Source: Halomonas alkalisoli (lineage in GTDB: Bacteria; Pseudomonadota; Gammaproteobacteria; Pseudomonadales; Halomonadaceae). From it: 64,000 nucleotides of DNA. The stretch spans positions 62,001-126,000 of the forward strand of contig NZ_JAKCMI010000021.1 in the NCBI RefSeq assembly GCF_021412585.1, read 5' to 3'. Under the pieces are notes generated by a model that saw only the letters and a program-made list of their open reading frames with translations, was not told where the DNA came from and made no database searches. The translations under genes were made by a program, and so were the position numbers. Positions 18,686 to 27,048 of the stretch are shown one piece after another (position 1 is the stretch's first letter; every line of letters starts with the position of its first letter).

Positions 18686-19456
18686 ATGGCCGATACCCCG
18701 ATTCCTCTCGAAGTGCGCAACATCAAGAAGCGCTTCGGCGATACCGAAGTGCTCAAGGGCCTCTCGCTGCAGGCCAGGAAAGGTGACGTCATAACCTTGA
18801 TCGGGGCCTCCGGCTCCGGCAAGAGTACTTTCCTGCGCTGCATGAACCTGCTCGAGCAACCCGACGACGGCGACCTGATCGTCCACGGCGAAGCGGTGCA
18901 GTTCAAGCAGACCCGCCATGGCCGCGAACCGGCCGACTGGAAGCAGGTGGTGCGGATGCGCGCCAAGCTGTCGATGGTATTCCAGAGCTTCAACCTCTGG
19001 GCCCACATGACGCTGCTCGAAAACGTCATCGAGGCGCCGATCCATGTGCTCGGCAAGCCGAAGAAGGAAGCCATCGAGCAAGGCCGTGCCCTGCTTGAGC
19101 GTGTCGGGCTGACCGCCCGTGCCGATGCCTACCCGGCACAGATGTCCGGTGGCCAGCAGCAGCGCGGCGCCATTGCCCGGGCGCTGGCCATGGACCCGGA
19201 GGTGATGCTGTTCGATGAGCCCACATCGGCGCTGGACCCGGAGCTGGTGGGCGAGGTGCTCAAGGTCATGCATGGCCTGGCCGACGAGGGGCGCACCATG
19301 GTGGTGGTCACCCATGAGATGGGCTTCGCTCGCGACGTCTCCAGTCAGGTGATCTACCTGCACCAGGGCCTGGCTGAAGAGGCAGGACCGCCTCAGGACG
19401 TGCTGGTCAACCCCACCTCGCCGCGGCTCAAGCAGTTCCTGGCGCCGAAGTACTGA
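18686..19456 (+). CDS. Polar amino-acid ABC transporter ATPase (ArtP/AotP/HisP family)
   Basis: A 256-residue ABC ATPase, full family length. It has Walker [10 protein letters not shown] (about residue 39), the Q-loop [13 protein letters not shown], the signature [16 protein letters not shown] and Walker [13 protein letters not shown], followed by the switch histidine in VVVTHEMGF. It powers uptake of a polar amino acid. The ATG follows a CTGGAG site and starts a rightward operon of ATPase, two permeases and two binding proteins. The HisP/AotP likeness and the LAO-type binding proteins point to basic amino acids. Confidence 0.93.
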   Translation: MADTPIPLEVRNIKKRFGDTEVLKGLSLQARKGDVITLIGASGSGKSTFLRCMNLLEQPDDGDLIVHGEAVQFKQTRHGREPADWKQVVRMRAKLSMVFQSFNLWAHMTLLENVIEAPIHVLGKPKKEAIEQGRALLERVGLTARADAYPAQMSGGQQQRGAIARALAMDPEVMLFDEPTSALDPELVGEVLKVMHGLADEGRTMVVVTHEMGFARDVSSQVIYLHQGLAEEAGPPQDVLVNPTSPRLKQFLAPKY

Positions 19457-19467
19457 GGAATTCCACC

Positions 19468-20169
19468 ATGCTCGACCTACACGGCTATGGGCCCCGGCTA
19501 CTGGAAGGTGCCGGCGTCACCATCCAGCTAGCGCTGCTGTCACTGATACTGTCCATCATACTGGGGCTGCTCACCGCCAGTGCCAAGATGTCGCGCAGCT
19601 GGCTGCTGCACAAGGTTGCCACGCTCTACACCACGGTGATTCGCGGCGTGCCCGACCTGGTGTTGATGATGCTGCTGTTCTTCGGTGGCCAGATGGCATT
19701 GAACGTGTTGACCGATATGATCTACGACCGCTTCGGCGTGGACTGGTACGTCAACCTCAATGCCTTTGCCGCCGGGGTCATCACCATCGGCTTCATCTTC
19801 GGCGCCTACATGGGCGAGACCTTCCGCGGCGCCTTCATGGCGGTGGATCACGGCCAGATCGAGGCCGGCAAGGCCTACGGCATGAGCCCCTGGCTGGTGT
19901 TCCGGCGAATACGCTTTCCGCTGATGATGCGCCACGCCCTGCCCGGACTCTCCAACAACTGGATGGTGCTACTCAAGACCACCGCTCTGGTGTCGGTGAT
20001 CGGCCTGACGGATATGGTGCGCGTGGCCGCCGAAGCCTCCCGCGCCACCCATGAACCGTTCACCTTCCTGTTGCCGGTTGCAGCCGTCTACCTGTTGATC
20101 GCCAGCCTCTCGGAGTGGCTGTTCGTCCGACTGCAGAAACGCTACAACGTTGGCTTCGGGGAGCACTGA
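19468..20169 (+). CDS. Polar amino-acid ABC permease 1 (HisQ/AotQ family)
   Basis: A 233-residue inner-membrane protein with five or so hydrophobic segments and the permease (EAA) loop EAGKAYGMSPWLVFRRIRFPL at about residue 135. The early GAGVTIQLALLSLILSIILG matches the HisQ/HisM family N terminus. It starts 11 bp after the ATPase stop with a GAGGAA site, and forms the membrane channel with the second permease. Confidence 0.93.
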   Translation: MLDLHGYGPRLLEGAGVTIQLALLSLILSIILGLLTASAKMSRSWLLHKVATLYTTVIRGVPDLVLMMLLFFGGQMALNVLTDMIYDRFGVDWYVNLNAFAAGVITIGFIFGAYMGETFRGAFMAVDHGQIEAGKAYGMSPWLVFRRIRFPLMMRHALPGLSNNWMVLLKTTALVSVIGLTDMVRVAAEASRATHEPFTFLLPVAAVYLLIASLSEWLFVRLQKRYNVGFGEH

Positions 20170-20170
20170 T

Positions 20171-20890
20171 ATGGAATGGTTCAATGCGCTACTCGCTGAC
20201 AATCGCATCTTCACGCCCAACACTATCGCCTTCTACTGGGAAGGCCTGGTAACCACCACACAGCTGGTGTTCCTGTCGCTGCTGGTAGGACTGGTGCTCG
20301 CAGTGCCGCTGGCCATCGGGCGCAGCTCCCGGCACCGCTGGATCAGCCTGCCAATCTACGTCTATACCTACGTCTTTCGCGGCACGCCGCTGCTGATCCA
20401 GCTCTATATCATCTACTACGGCGTCGTCTTCTTCGATGGCATCCAGGAGACCTTCCTCTGGCCGATGCTGAGAGAGGCGTTCTACCCGGCGCTGATCGCC
20501 TTCACGCTGAACACCGCGGCCTATACCACCGAGATATTCCGCGGTGCCATCAAGGCCACGTCACGCGGCGAGATCGAAGCGGCCAGGGCCTATGGCATGT
20601 CGCCGGGCTTGACGATGCGACGCATCATCCTGCCCAGCGCCTTTCGCCGGGCGCTGCCGGCCTACGGCAACGAGGTAATCTTCATGCTCCATGCCAGCGC
20701 CATCGCCAGCGTGGTCACGCTGATGGATCTCACCGGCGCCGCCCGCTTCGTCTATGCACGTTTCTATGCGCCATTCGAGGCGTTCCTGTTTGCCGCGGCG
20801 ATCTATCTCTGCCTGACGTTCGCCATCCTGTTCTTCTTCCGTTGGTTGGAGAAACGTCTGCTCGCTCACCTCCGGCCGCAGAGCGGCTGA
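20171..20890 (+). CDS. Polar amino-acid ABC permease 2 (HisM/AotM family)
   Basis: A 239-residue permease beginning MEWFNALLAD. It has the family YVFRGTPLLIQLYIIYYG segment (about residues 70-85) and the EAA loop EAARAYGMSPGLTMRRIILP (about residue 140). The ATG at 20171 lies one base after the first permease stop; a frame open seven codons upstream would overlap that gene and has no better site. It pairs with the HisQ-like permease as a heterodimer. Confidence 0.93.
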   Translation: MEWFNALLADNRIFTPNTIAFYWEGLVTTTQLVFLSLLVGLVLAVPLAIGRSSRHRWISLPIYVYTYVFRGTPLLIQLYIIYYGVVFFDGIQETFLWPMLREAFYPALIAFTLNTAAYTTEIFRGAIKATSRGEIEAARAYGMSPGLTMRRIILPSAFRRALPAYGNEVIFMLHASAIASVVTLMDLTGAARFVYARFYAPFEAFLFAAAIYLCLTFAILFFFRWLEKRLLAHLRPQSG

Positions 20891-20922
20891 TGTGGCAACG
20901 TCAAACAGGCGTTGGAAAATTC

Positions 20923-20949
20923 ACGCCCGTGGGCTTTCGGCCCTGGCGT
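20923..20949 (+). terminator. Stem-loop between permease and binding-protein genes
   Basis: ACGCC/GGCGT arms (20923-20927 and 20945-20949) enclose a second short GGGC/GCCC helix. There is no T-run, so it is more likely a processing or stabilising hairpin that raises binding-protein mRNA over permease mRNA than a full terminator. Confidence 0.35.
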
Positions 20950-21016
20950 GGCTGCGCTAAATTCAGGCGCGACGTCACCGTAAAACGGTGCACGAAATGA
21001 CAACAAGGAAACCATC

Positions 21017-21784
21017 ATGAAAAAACTGCTGACCGTCTCCCTCCTGGGCCTGGCCATTGCCGCCGGCACTGCCCAGGCTCGTGATTACGACCACGTGCGC
21101 TTCGGCGTCGACGTACCCTACGAGCCGATGGAGTACCGTGACGCCGACGGCGAGCTGACCGGCTTCGACATCGAACTGGGCAACGCCCTGTGCGCCGAGA
21201 TCGGTGTAACCTGCGAGTGGATCGAACAGGAGTGGGACGGCATCATTCCCGGCCTGCTGGCGCGCAACTACGACGCCATCATGTCCTCCATGACCATCAA
21301 TGACGAGCGCCGCCAGACCGTGCTCTTCTCCGATCCCTACATCACCATCCCCGGCGCCTGGTTCGCCCCCGCCGGCAGCGAGATCGAAGAGATCAATGAA
21401 GAGGCCCTGGCCGACAAGAGCATCGGCGTGCAGCGTGGCACCACCTTCGACAGCTACGTCACCGACAACTACGGTGGCGTAGCCAATATCAGCCGCTACT
21501 CCACCGCCGACGACATGGTGCTTGATCTGCAGTCACAGCGCCTGGACCTCGTCTTCCTGGAGTTCATCGTCGGCCAGGTCACGCTGCTCGAGAACCACGA
21601 AGGCGAGTACCAGGTGGTCGGTGAAATGGTCACCGAACCCGAGGAGTACTTCGGCGAAGGCTTCGGCATCGCCTTCCGTCTGCGCGACGAAGCGCTCGCG
21701 GAACGCTTCAACGAAGCGCTGGCCACCCTCAAGGAAGACGGCACCTACGACGAGATCTTCGAGCGCTACTTCGGCGAAGAGTAA
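21017..21784 (+). CDS. Amino-acid ABC transporter periplasmic binding protein 1 (LAO-type)
   Basis: A 255-residue class II binding protein. The signal peptide ends at about GTAQA-RDYDH. The ligand-binding signature GELTGFDIELGNALC (about residue 48), the MSSMTINDERRQTVLFSDPY loop (Ser-Ser and Arg ligand contacts) and the second-lobe DMVLDLQSQRLDLVF are all of the lysine/arginine/ornithine-binding type. It follows an AAGGAA site. It is 127 bp after the second permease and is followed by a strong stem-loop, then a second paralogous binding protein. Confidence 0.93.
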   Translation: MKKLLTVSLLGLAIAAGTAQARDYDHVRFGVDVPYEPMEYRDADGELTGFDIELGNALCAEIGVTCEWIEQEWDGIIPGLLARNYDAIMSSMTINDERRQTVLFSDPYITIPGAWFAPAGSEIEEINEEALADKSIGVQRGTTFDSYVTDNYGGVANISRYSTADDMVLDLQSQRLDLVFLEFIVGQVTLLENHEGEYQVVGEMVTEPEEYFGEGFGIAFRLRDEALAERFNEALATLKEDGTYDEIFERYFGEE

Positions 21785-21815
21785 GCCTTCACGGTAACCT
21801 CGATACCCGTCACAA

Positions 21816-21841
21816 GGCCACGCCATTCCGATGGCGTGGCC
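21816..21841 (+). terminator. Perfect 11-bp stem-loop after the first binding-protein gene
   Basis: GGCCACGCCAT (21816-21826) and ATGGCGTGGCC (21831-21841) flank a four-base TCCG loop, 31 bp after the stop codon. The stem is very stable but no T-run follows, so it may be a terminator of relaxed type or an mRNA 3' stabiliser. Confidence 0.6.
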
Positions 21842-22238
21842 GCTTGACAGGCCAGGCGCGTTCGCGCATGTTTGGCAGGTCGCCTTGAAAAGAGCGAGAG
21901 GTTCTTCCCATGATCATCAATGGTGGTTTCGTTGAGAGTTTCTATCTCAGCGAATGGTTCGACGAATAGCCCCCTTCCGGCCAGCCCCTGGCCCGGCACG
22001 CCAGTGCCTCGTTCTCTGCCGTCCTCCTCGTGATCCAAGCCATGGCCCCGGCTAACGCCTGCCCATGACTGCGCTCCGTCGATAACGGCTCCGGCTTCAC
22101 GGCCAATTCCCAGCAGTTCATCAACTGCCTACCAACAAGCACAAGCTGCCTGTGCGCAGCATTCATGCGCTCATGACATGCACCGAAGACATGCGATTAC
22201 GGCATGCACTCGTGCCATGTCCTTTTGGAGAGAGTCCC
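21842..22238. other. Long intergenic gap between the two binding-protein genes
   Basis: Nearly 400 bp hold no convincing gene. A 19-codon frame at 21911-21970 has no good ribosome site. Around 22,081-22,130 a forward frame reads DNGSGFTANSQQFI, which recalls the DNG core of integrase-type transposases, but no more of one is seen. The last 70 bp before the second gene contain several CATGC/GCATG words, possibly a regulator site. The gap is unusually long for a transporter operon and may mark an insertion or separate promoter. Confidence 0.5.
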
Positions 22239-23024
22239 ATGCGTTATTCATCCTTCTTGCTGACCGCCACCCTTGGCGCCACCCTGGTTGCCGGTACCGC
22301 CCAGGCTCGTGATTACAGCGAAATCCGCCTCGGCGTCGACCTGCCTTACGAGCCGTTCATGTATCGCGAGGCCGATGGCGAGCTGACCGGTTTCGAGATC
22401 GAGCTTGGCGAAGCCGTGTGTGACTATCTGGAAGCCACCTGCACCTGGGTGGAACAGGATTGGGACGGCATCATCCCTGGCCTGCTGGCACGCAACTACG
22501 ATGCCATCATGTCGTCGATGTCGATCAACGAGGAGCGTGCCCAGCAGGTACTCTTTTCCGAGGCCTACTACACCACGCCCAGCGTCTGGGTAACTGCGCT
22601 GGACCGGGAGATCGACATCGACGACCGCGCCAGTCTCGAGGGGCTGGTCGTGGGCGTGCAGCGTGCCACGCTGCAGGACAACTATGTCACCGAGCTCTAC
22701 GGCGATGTGGTGGAAGTGCGCCGCTACACCGGCGGCAGCGAGGTGGTCACCGACATGCGTGCCGGTCGCCTGGACCTGGCCTTCATGGACTACCCGGTGG
22801 CGGAGTCCAACATGGCGATTGACACCGACGAGAGCGAATTCAAGCGGATCAGCGACTTCATCAAGGAGCCCTCACATATCTTCGGCGAGGGCGTGGGCGT
22901 GGCCTTCCGCAAGCGCGACCAGGCACTCGCGGACGACTTCAACGAGGCCCTCGCCGCCCTCAAGGAAGACGGCACCTACGACGAGATCATGAACCGCTAC
23001 TTCAGCTACGATATCAAGCTATAG
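22239..23024 (+). CDS. Amino-acid ABC transporter periplasmic binding protein 2 (LAO-type paralogue)
   Basis: A 261-residue paralogue of the preceding binding protein. The signal peptide ends at GTAQA-RDYSE, and GELTGFEIELGEAVC, the DGIIPGLLARNYDAIMSSMS block and KEDGTYDEIMNRYF are shared. Residues after the hinge differ (for example YYTTPSVWVTAL and the acidic REIDIDDR), so ligand preference may differ. The ATG at 22239 has a TTGGAGAGAG site; the open frame begins 29 codons earlier but the signal peptide starts here. With no permeases of its own, it probably feeds the same HisQM-like channel. Confidence 0.92.
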   Translation: MRYSSFLLTATLGATLVAGTAQARDYSEIRLGVDLPYEPFMYREADGELTGFEIELGEAVCDYLEATCTWVEQDWDGIIPGLLARNYDAIMSSMSINEERAQQVLFSEAYYTTPSVWVTALDREIDIDDRASLEGLVVGVQRATLQDNYVTELYGDVVEVRRYTGGSEVVTDMRAGRLDLAFMDYPVAESNMAIDTDESEFKRISDFIKEPSHIFGEGVGVAFRKRDQALADDFNEALAALKEDGTYDEIMNRYFSYDIKL

Positions 23025-23045
23025 GTTCTGCCGCGGCAACGCCTT

Positions 23046-23070
23046 CGAACGCCGGCCCTGCCGGCGTTCG
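23046..23070 (+). terminator. Intrinsic-type stem-loop after the second binding-protein gene
   Basis: CGAACGCCGG (23046-23055) and CCGGCGTTCG (23061-23070) pair perfectly around CCCTG, 22 bp after the stop codon and 33 bp before the iadA start. There is only a weak T content after it, so read-through into iadA is possible. Confidence 0.6.
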
Positions 23071-23103
23071 CTGCTTCCCAACCACGCTGAATCAGGACCC
23101 TGT

Positions 23104-24252
23104 ATGCTGACCCTGCTGAAGAATGCCCGCCTCTTCGCTCCCGAGCCCCTGGGGCTCTGTCATCTGCTGATTGTCGATCAGCGCATCGCCGCCATTGTGT
23201 CGGCCGATGCCGAACCGCCCGTCAGCGGTAGCGCCGTCGAGGTGATCGACCTGGAAGGCCGCCGGGTCATTCCCGGCCTGGTCGACCCGCTGGTGCACTT
23301 CATCGGCGGCGGCGGCGAAGGTGGCTTCGGCACGCGCACCGCCGAACTCACCCTCGAGGACGCCCTGGCCTCAGGCACCACCACCCTGGTCGGCGCGCTG
23401 GGCACCGATGCCCTGACTCGTACACCGGCCAACCTGCTGGGCAAGGCCCGGGAGCTCGCTGCGGGAGGCCTGACCACCTACTGCTATACCGGCTCCTACC
23501 AGCTGCCGCCAGTGACGCTGACCGGCTCCGTGGGCAGCGATATTCTCTTCGTGCCGGAATTCATCGGCCTGGGGGAAGTGGCGATCAGCGACCACCGCGG
23601 CTCCCAGCCCAGCGCCTTCGAGCTCGCCCGGCTGGCTTCCGAGGCACGAACCGCCGGGATGCTGGCCGGCAAGTCGGGTATCGTCTTCATCCATACCGGC
23701 GATGCCCCCACGCATCTGGAACCGCTGCGTGAGGCCGCCCGCACCAGCGCCATTCCGGTGGCCCAGTTCCTGCCCACCCATATCAATCGAACGCCTTCGC
23801 TGTTCGAGGATGGCCTGCGCTTCGCCCGCGAAGGGGGGCGCATCGACTTCACCACCAGCACCACGCCGGAGCTGCTGGCCGGCGGCGAAGTGCCGGCATC
23901 GGAAGCCGTGGCCCGGGCTCTGGAAGCCCGCGTGGAGCCGTCGAGAATCACGCTCTCATCGGATGCCAATGCCTCGCTGCCCCAGTTCGACGAGGCACGC
24001 CGCTTCGTCGGCCTGAGGGCGGGCCGACTGGGCAGCCTGTTCGAGGTGCTGGGGCAATGCGTCAACGACCATGGCATTCCGCTGGAGCGCGCCATCGGCG
24101 TCGCCAGCACCCATGCCGCCGACGCCCTCAAGCTCCCACGCAAGGGGCGCCTGCAGGCGGGCAGCGACGCCGACCTGCTGGTACTCGCCGACAACGGCTG
24201 GGTGCTCGACGAGGTGTGGGCGCTGGGCAGGCGGGCTTTTCAGCGGCAGTGA
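23104..24252 (+). CDS. iadA: Isoaspartyl dipeptidase homologue (IadA, amidohydrolase family)
   Basis: A 382-residue amidohydrolase aligning along its length with isoaspartyl dipeptidase. The ligand segments IGGGGEGG, FGTRTAELTLEDAL, AISDHRGSQPS (His), LPTHINRTP (His) and ITLSSDANASLPQFD (catalytic Asp) are kept. The usual first-strand motif DGHVH is DPLVH here, so the first histidine of the metal-binding HxH pair is replaced by Leu. IadA normally cleaves beta-aspartyl dipeptides. It sits downstream of a basic amino-acid importer, which suggests an isopeptide such as beta-Asp-Arg or beta-Asp-Lys as substrate (inference). Activity is uncertain given the missing ligand. Confidence 0.88.
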   Translation: MLTLLKNARLFAPEPLGLCHLLIVDQRIAAIVSADAEPPVSGSAVEVIDLEGRRVIPGLVDPLVHFIGGGGEGGFGTRTAELTLEDALASGTTTLVGALGTDALTRTPANLLGKARELAAGGLTTYCYTGSYQLPPVTLTGSVGSDILFVPEFIGLGEVAISDHRGSQPSAFELARLASEARTAGMLAGKSGIVFIHTGDAPTHLEPLREAARTSAIPVAQFLPTHINRTPSLFEDGLRFAREGGRIDFTTSTTPELLAGGEVPASEAVARALEARVEPSRITLSSDANASLPQFDEARRFVGLRAGRLGSLFEVLGQCVNDHGIPLERAIGVASTHAADALKLPRKGRLQAGSDADLLVLADNGWVLDEVWALGRRAFQRQ

Positions 24253-24711
24253 TCAACCGCCACGGTGAGCGCCGGCCACATGGCTGCCGCCGTTCAGGTT
24301 GACCGCCCCCTCACCCGGCCGCTCCTGCGACAGCTCCTGCAGAATGCCGCAGTGGCTGGAGTCGGTTTCGCCGTTGCAGCGAGAGCGCAAGGTTGCCAGT
24401 GCTTCTTGCAGCGCCTGCAGCTGCTCGATGCGGGCCTCGACGTGGGCCAGGTGGTCGTCGATCAGACCATTGACGGCATTGCAGGGCTGACGCGGATGGT
24501 CATGGTAGTCGAGCAGTGTGCGGATCTCGTCCAGGGTCATATCCAGCGTGCGGCAGTGGCGGATGAAGCGCAGCCGCTCGGCGTGGGGCTCGGCGTAGAG
24601 CCGATAGTTGCCACTGCTGCGGGCCGGCTCGGGCAACAGCCCTTCCCGCTCATAGTAGCGGATGGTCTCCACCGGGCAGCCCGTACGGGTGGCCAGCTCG
24701 CCGATCTTCAT
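24253..24711 (-). CDS. cadR: Cd(II)/Pb(II)-responsive MerR-family activator
   Basis: A 152-residue MerR-family protein. The N-terminal HTH is MKIGELATRTGCPVETIRYYEREGL split over residues 1-25. A coiled-coil dimer helix spans about residues 80-115. The metal-site cysteines appear in QPCNAVN (about residue 77), SRCNGE (about 112) and SHCGIL (about 119), the CadR pattern. The His-containing tail GSHVAGAHRGG is also typical of CadR. It is divergent from the metal ATPase and separated by a MerR-type promoter. Its stop abuts the iadA stop (convergent). Confidence 0.93.
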   Translation of the reverse strand: MKIGELATRTGCPVETIRYYEREGLLPEPARSSGNYRLYAEPHAERLRFIRHCRTLDMTLDEIRTLLDYHDHPRQPCNAVNGLIDDHLAHVEARIEQLQALQEALATLRSRCNGETDSSHCGILQELSQERPGEGAVNLNGGSHVAGAHRGG

Positions 24712-24732
24712 TTCATTCCTCCAGGATTTTTC

Positions 24733-24763
24733 TTGACCCTGTAGTGGCTACAGGGTGTGTCAT
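24733..24763 (+). promoter_or_regulatory. MerR-type cadA promoter with CadR operator
   Basis: A TTGACC -35 (24733-24738) is separated by a 19-bp spacer from a TGTCAT -10 (24758-24763), the long spacing that MerR activators correct. The operator arms ACCCTGTAG (24736-24744) and CTACAGGGT (24748-24756) are perfect inverted repeats around TGG within the spacer. It sits between divergent cadR and cadA. Confidence 0.88.
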
Positions 24764-24793
24764 CAGCATAGACGATGACAAGGAAGCTCCACC

Positions 24794-27013
24794 ATGCTCG
24801 AGAAGACCGACGACTGCTGCGCTCCCCTCTCGCCTCGCTCCGGTAGTGAACGACCGACGCCGCCACCCGCGGGTACACGAGCCCTGCGGCTACGAATCGA
24901 GGCCATGGATTGTCCCACCGAGGAGGCGCTGCTGCGCCGGGCGCTCTCGGACGCCCCTGGCGTCGAGGCGCTGGAGTTCGACCTGATCGGCCGGGTGCTG
25001 ACCGTGCATCACCGTGATGCCGACGAGGAAGCGATCCATCGACGCATCGCCGCCACCGGCATGACACCGCAGGTGGCGAGCCCGAGCCACCGCCCACCCG
25101 GGGCCGCCACCAACGAACAGGAGAACTGGTGGAAGCTGGGCATGGCTGCGACTCTCGCCCTGGCCGCCGAGGCCAGTCACTGGCTGGGCCTGGCCGAACC
25201 CTGGCTCGCTGCCGCACTGGCGCTGGCGGCCATCGGCATGGTCGGCCTGCCCACCTGGAAGAAGGGTTTCATTGCCCTGCGCCACCGCACCCTCAACATC
25301 AATGCGCTGATGAGCGTGGCGGTGACCGGCGCACTGCTGATCGGACAGTGGGCCGAAGCCGCCATGGTGATCGTGCTGTTCACCCTGGCCGAGCGTATCG
25401 AGGCACACTCGCTGGGCAGGGCGCGACGCGCCATTCGCGACCTGCTCTCGCTGGCCCCGGAAACGGCCAACGTGGAGCAGGCCGACGGCGGATTCATCCG
25501 GCAGGCCGCAGACGCCGTTGCCGTCGGCAGCCGGGTTCGCGTGCAAGCCGGCGAGCGCCTCGCCCTGGACGGAGAGGTGGAGCTAGGCACGCCCACGCTG
25601 GATGAATCCCCCATCACCGGCGAGAGCCTGCCCGTGGACAAGCACCCCGGCGACAGCGTCTTCGCCGGCAGCGTGAACCGCAACGGCGAATTCACCTATC
25701 GCACTACCCGGGCCGCCAGCGATACCACGCTGGCGCGGATCATCCACGCCGTCGAGCAGGCCCAGGGGCAACGCGCCCCCACCCAGCGCTTCATCGACCG
25801 CTTTGCCGCCATCTATACCCCCGCGGTCTTCGCCATGGCGCTGCTTACCGCCCTGCTGCTGCCCCTGTTGTTCGGGGTGACCTGGCTGGAAGGTATCTAT
25901 CGTGCCCTGGTACTGCTGGTCATCGCCTGCCCCTGCGCCCTGGTGATCTCCACCCCCGTGACCATCGTCAGCGGCCTCGCGGCGGCAGCCAGGTCCGGCA
26001 TCCTGATCAAGGGCGGCACCTTCCTGGAGCAGGGCCACCGCCTGCGCATCCTGGCCTTCGACAAGACCGGTACCCTGACCCGGGGCGAGCCGGCCCAGCG
26101 TCACTGGCAAGCACTCGATGCCGGCCTGGCGCCGGAGGGCCGCGAGCGGCTTCACGCCCTGGCGGCCGGGCTCGCGAGCCGTTCCGGCCACCCGGTCTCC
26201 GCGGCCGTGGCACAGGCCGCTGCGCACGCCGGCATCGCGCCGCTACGGGTGGAAGAGGTCAATGAGCAGCCCGGCCTCGGCGTCGTCGCGACGCTTGAAG
26301 GACGCCCGGTATGGCTGGGCAATCGCCGCCTGCTTGCGCAATTCGCTCGGCTGACGAGCGACGCCGAGCGTCGCATTGCCGAGTACGAGGCACGTGGCGA
26401 GACGCTGGTGATCCTCGGCGAGGGCGACCGTCCTGTGGCACTGTTTGCCGTCAGCGATCCGCTGCGTGGAGAGAGCCAGGCGGCCATCGCCGCACTGCAG
26501 GCCCGCGGCATCAGGACGATGGTGCTCAGTGGGGACAACCCGACCAGCGTCGCGGCCGTCGCCGCCGAGGCCGGCATCGACGACGCCTACGGGGCTTTGC
26601 TGCCGGAGGACAAGCTGGCGATGATCGACGCCCGGGCCCAACAGGGTGTCGTCGGCATGGTGGGTGACGGCATCAACGATACCCCCGCCCTGGCCCGGGC
26701 CGACATCGGCTTTGCCATGGGCGCTGCAGGCAGCGACGCCGCCATCGAGACCGCCGACGTGGCACTGATGGACGACGACCCCCGCCGGTTGGTCACCTTC
26801 ATCGACCTGTCGCGGGCCACCCGCCGGGTCCTGATCCAGAACATCGCCTTGGCCCTGGGCATCAAGGCGATATTCATGATGCTCGCCTTCACCGGCCACG
26901 CCACCCTGTGGATGGCGGTATTCGCCGACATGGGCGCCAGCCTGATCGTGGTGGCCAATGGCCTGCGCCTGCTCAACGCAGCGCGTGCCTTACCAGGGAA
27001 GGGTGCGCGATAG
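24794..27013 (+). CDS. cadA: Heavy-metal translocating P1B-type ATPase (Cd/Zn/Pb exporter)
   Basis: A 739-residue P-type ATPase. A degenerate N-terminal HMA domain (IEAMDCPTEEALL, Cys kept) follows a short DDCCAP start. The transmembrane metal site CPCALVIS lies near residue 377. The phosphorylation motif DKTGTLTRGEP (about residue 420), the SGHPVS nucleotide-site motif and the hinge GDGINDTPALARADIG (about residue 620) are intact, so it should be active. It exports divalent soft metals from the cytoplasm to the periplasm. An AAGGAAG site precedes the ATG, just downstream of the CadR-controlled promoter. Confidence 0.95.
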   Translation: MLEKTDDCCAPLSPRSGSERPTPPPAGTRALRLRIEAMDCPTEEALLRRALSDAPGVEALEFDLIGRVLTVHHRDADEEAIHRRIAATGMTPQVASPSHRPPGAATNEQENWWKLGMAATLALAAEASHWLGLAEPWLAAALALAAIGMVGLPTWKKGFIALRHRTLNINALMSVAVTGALLIGQWAEAAMVIVLFTLAERIEAHSLGRARRAIRDLLSLAPETANVEQADGGFIRQAADAVAVGSRVRVQAGERLALDGEVELGTPTLDESPITGESLPVDKHPGDSVFAGSVNRNGEFTYRTTRAASDTTLARIIHAVEQAQGQRAPTQRFIDRFAAIYTPAVFAMALLTALLLPLLFGVTWLEGIYRALVLLVIACPCALVISTPVTIVSGLAAAARSGILIKGGTFLEQGHRLRILAFDKTGTLTRGEPAQRHWQALDAGLAPEGRERLHALAAGLASRSGHPVSAAVAQAAAHAGIAPLRVEEVNEQPGLGVVATLEGRPVWLGNRRLLAQFARLTSDAERRIAEYEARGETLVILGEGDRPVALFAVSDPLRGESQAAIAALQARGIRTMVLSGDNPTSVAAVAAEAGIDDAYGALLPEDKLAMIDARAQQGVVGMVGDGINDTPALARADIGFAMGAAGSDAAIETADVALMDDDPRRLVTFIDLSRATRRVLIQNIALALGIKAIFMMLAFTGHATLWMAVFADMGASLIVVANGLRLLNAARALPGKGAR

Positions 27014-27048
27014 CCGGGCAGGATGGGGCAGCGCACCGGCGGCGGTGC

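Noticed and set aside
21844..21872. TTGACA followed by a possible -10 after the first binding-protein gene
   Set aside because: At 17-bp spacing the -10 position reads CATGTT, which is a poor match, and it overlaps the stem-loop region.
21911..21970. A 19-codon frame (MIINGGFVESFYL...) in the gap between binding-protein genes
   Set aside because: Too short, without a clear ribosome site, and unlike any small protein I know.
22081..22130. Possible transposase remnant (DNGSGFTANSQQF)
   Set aside because: Only the DNG-like core is seen; no inverted repeats, flanking domains or further frame supports an insertion sequence.
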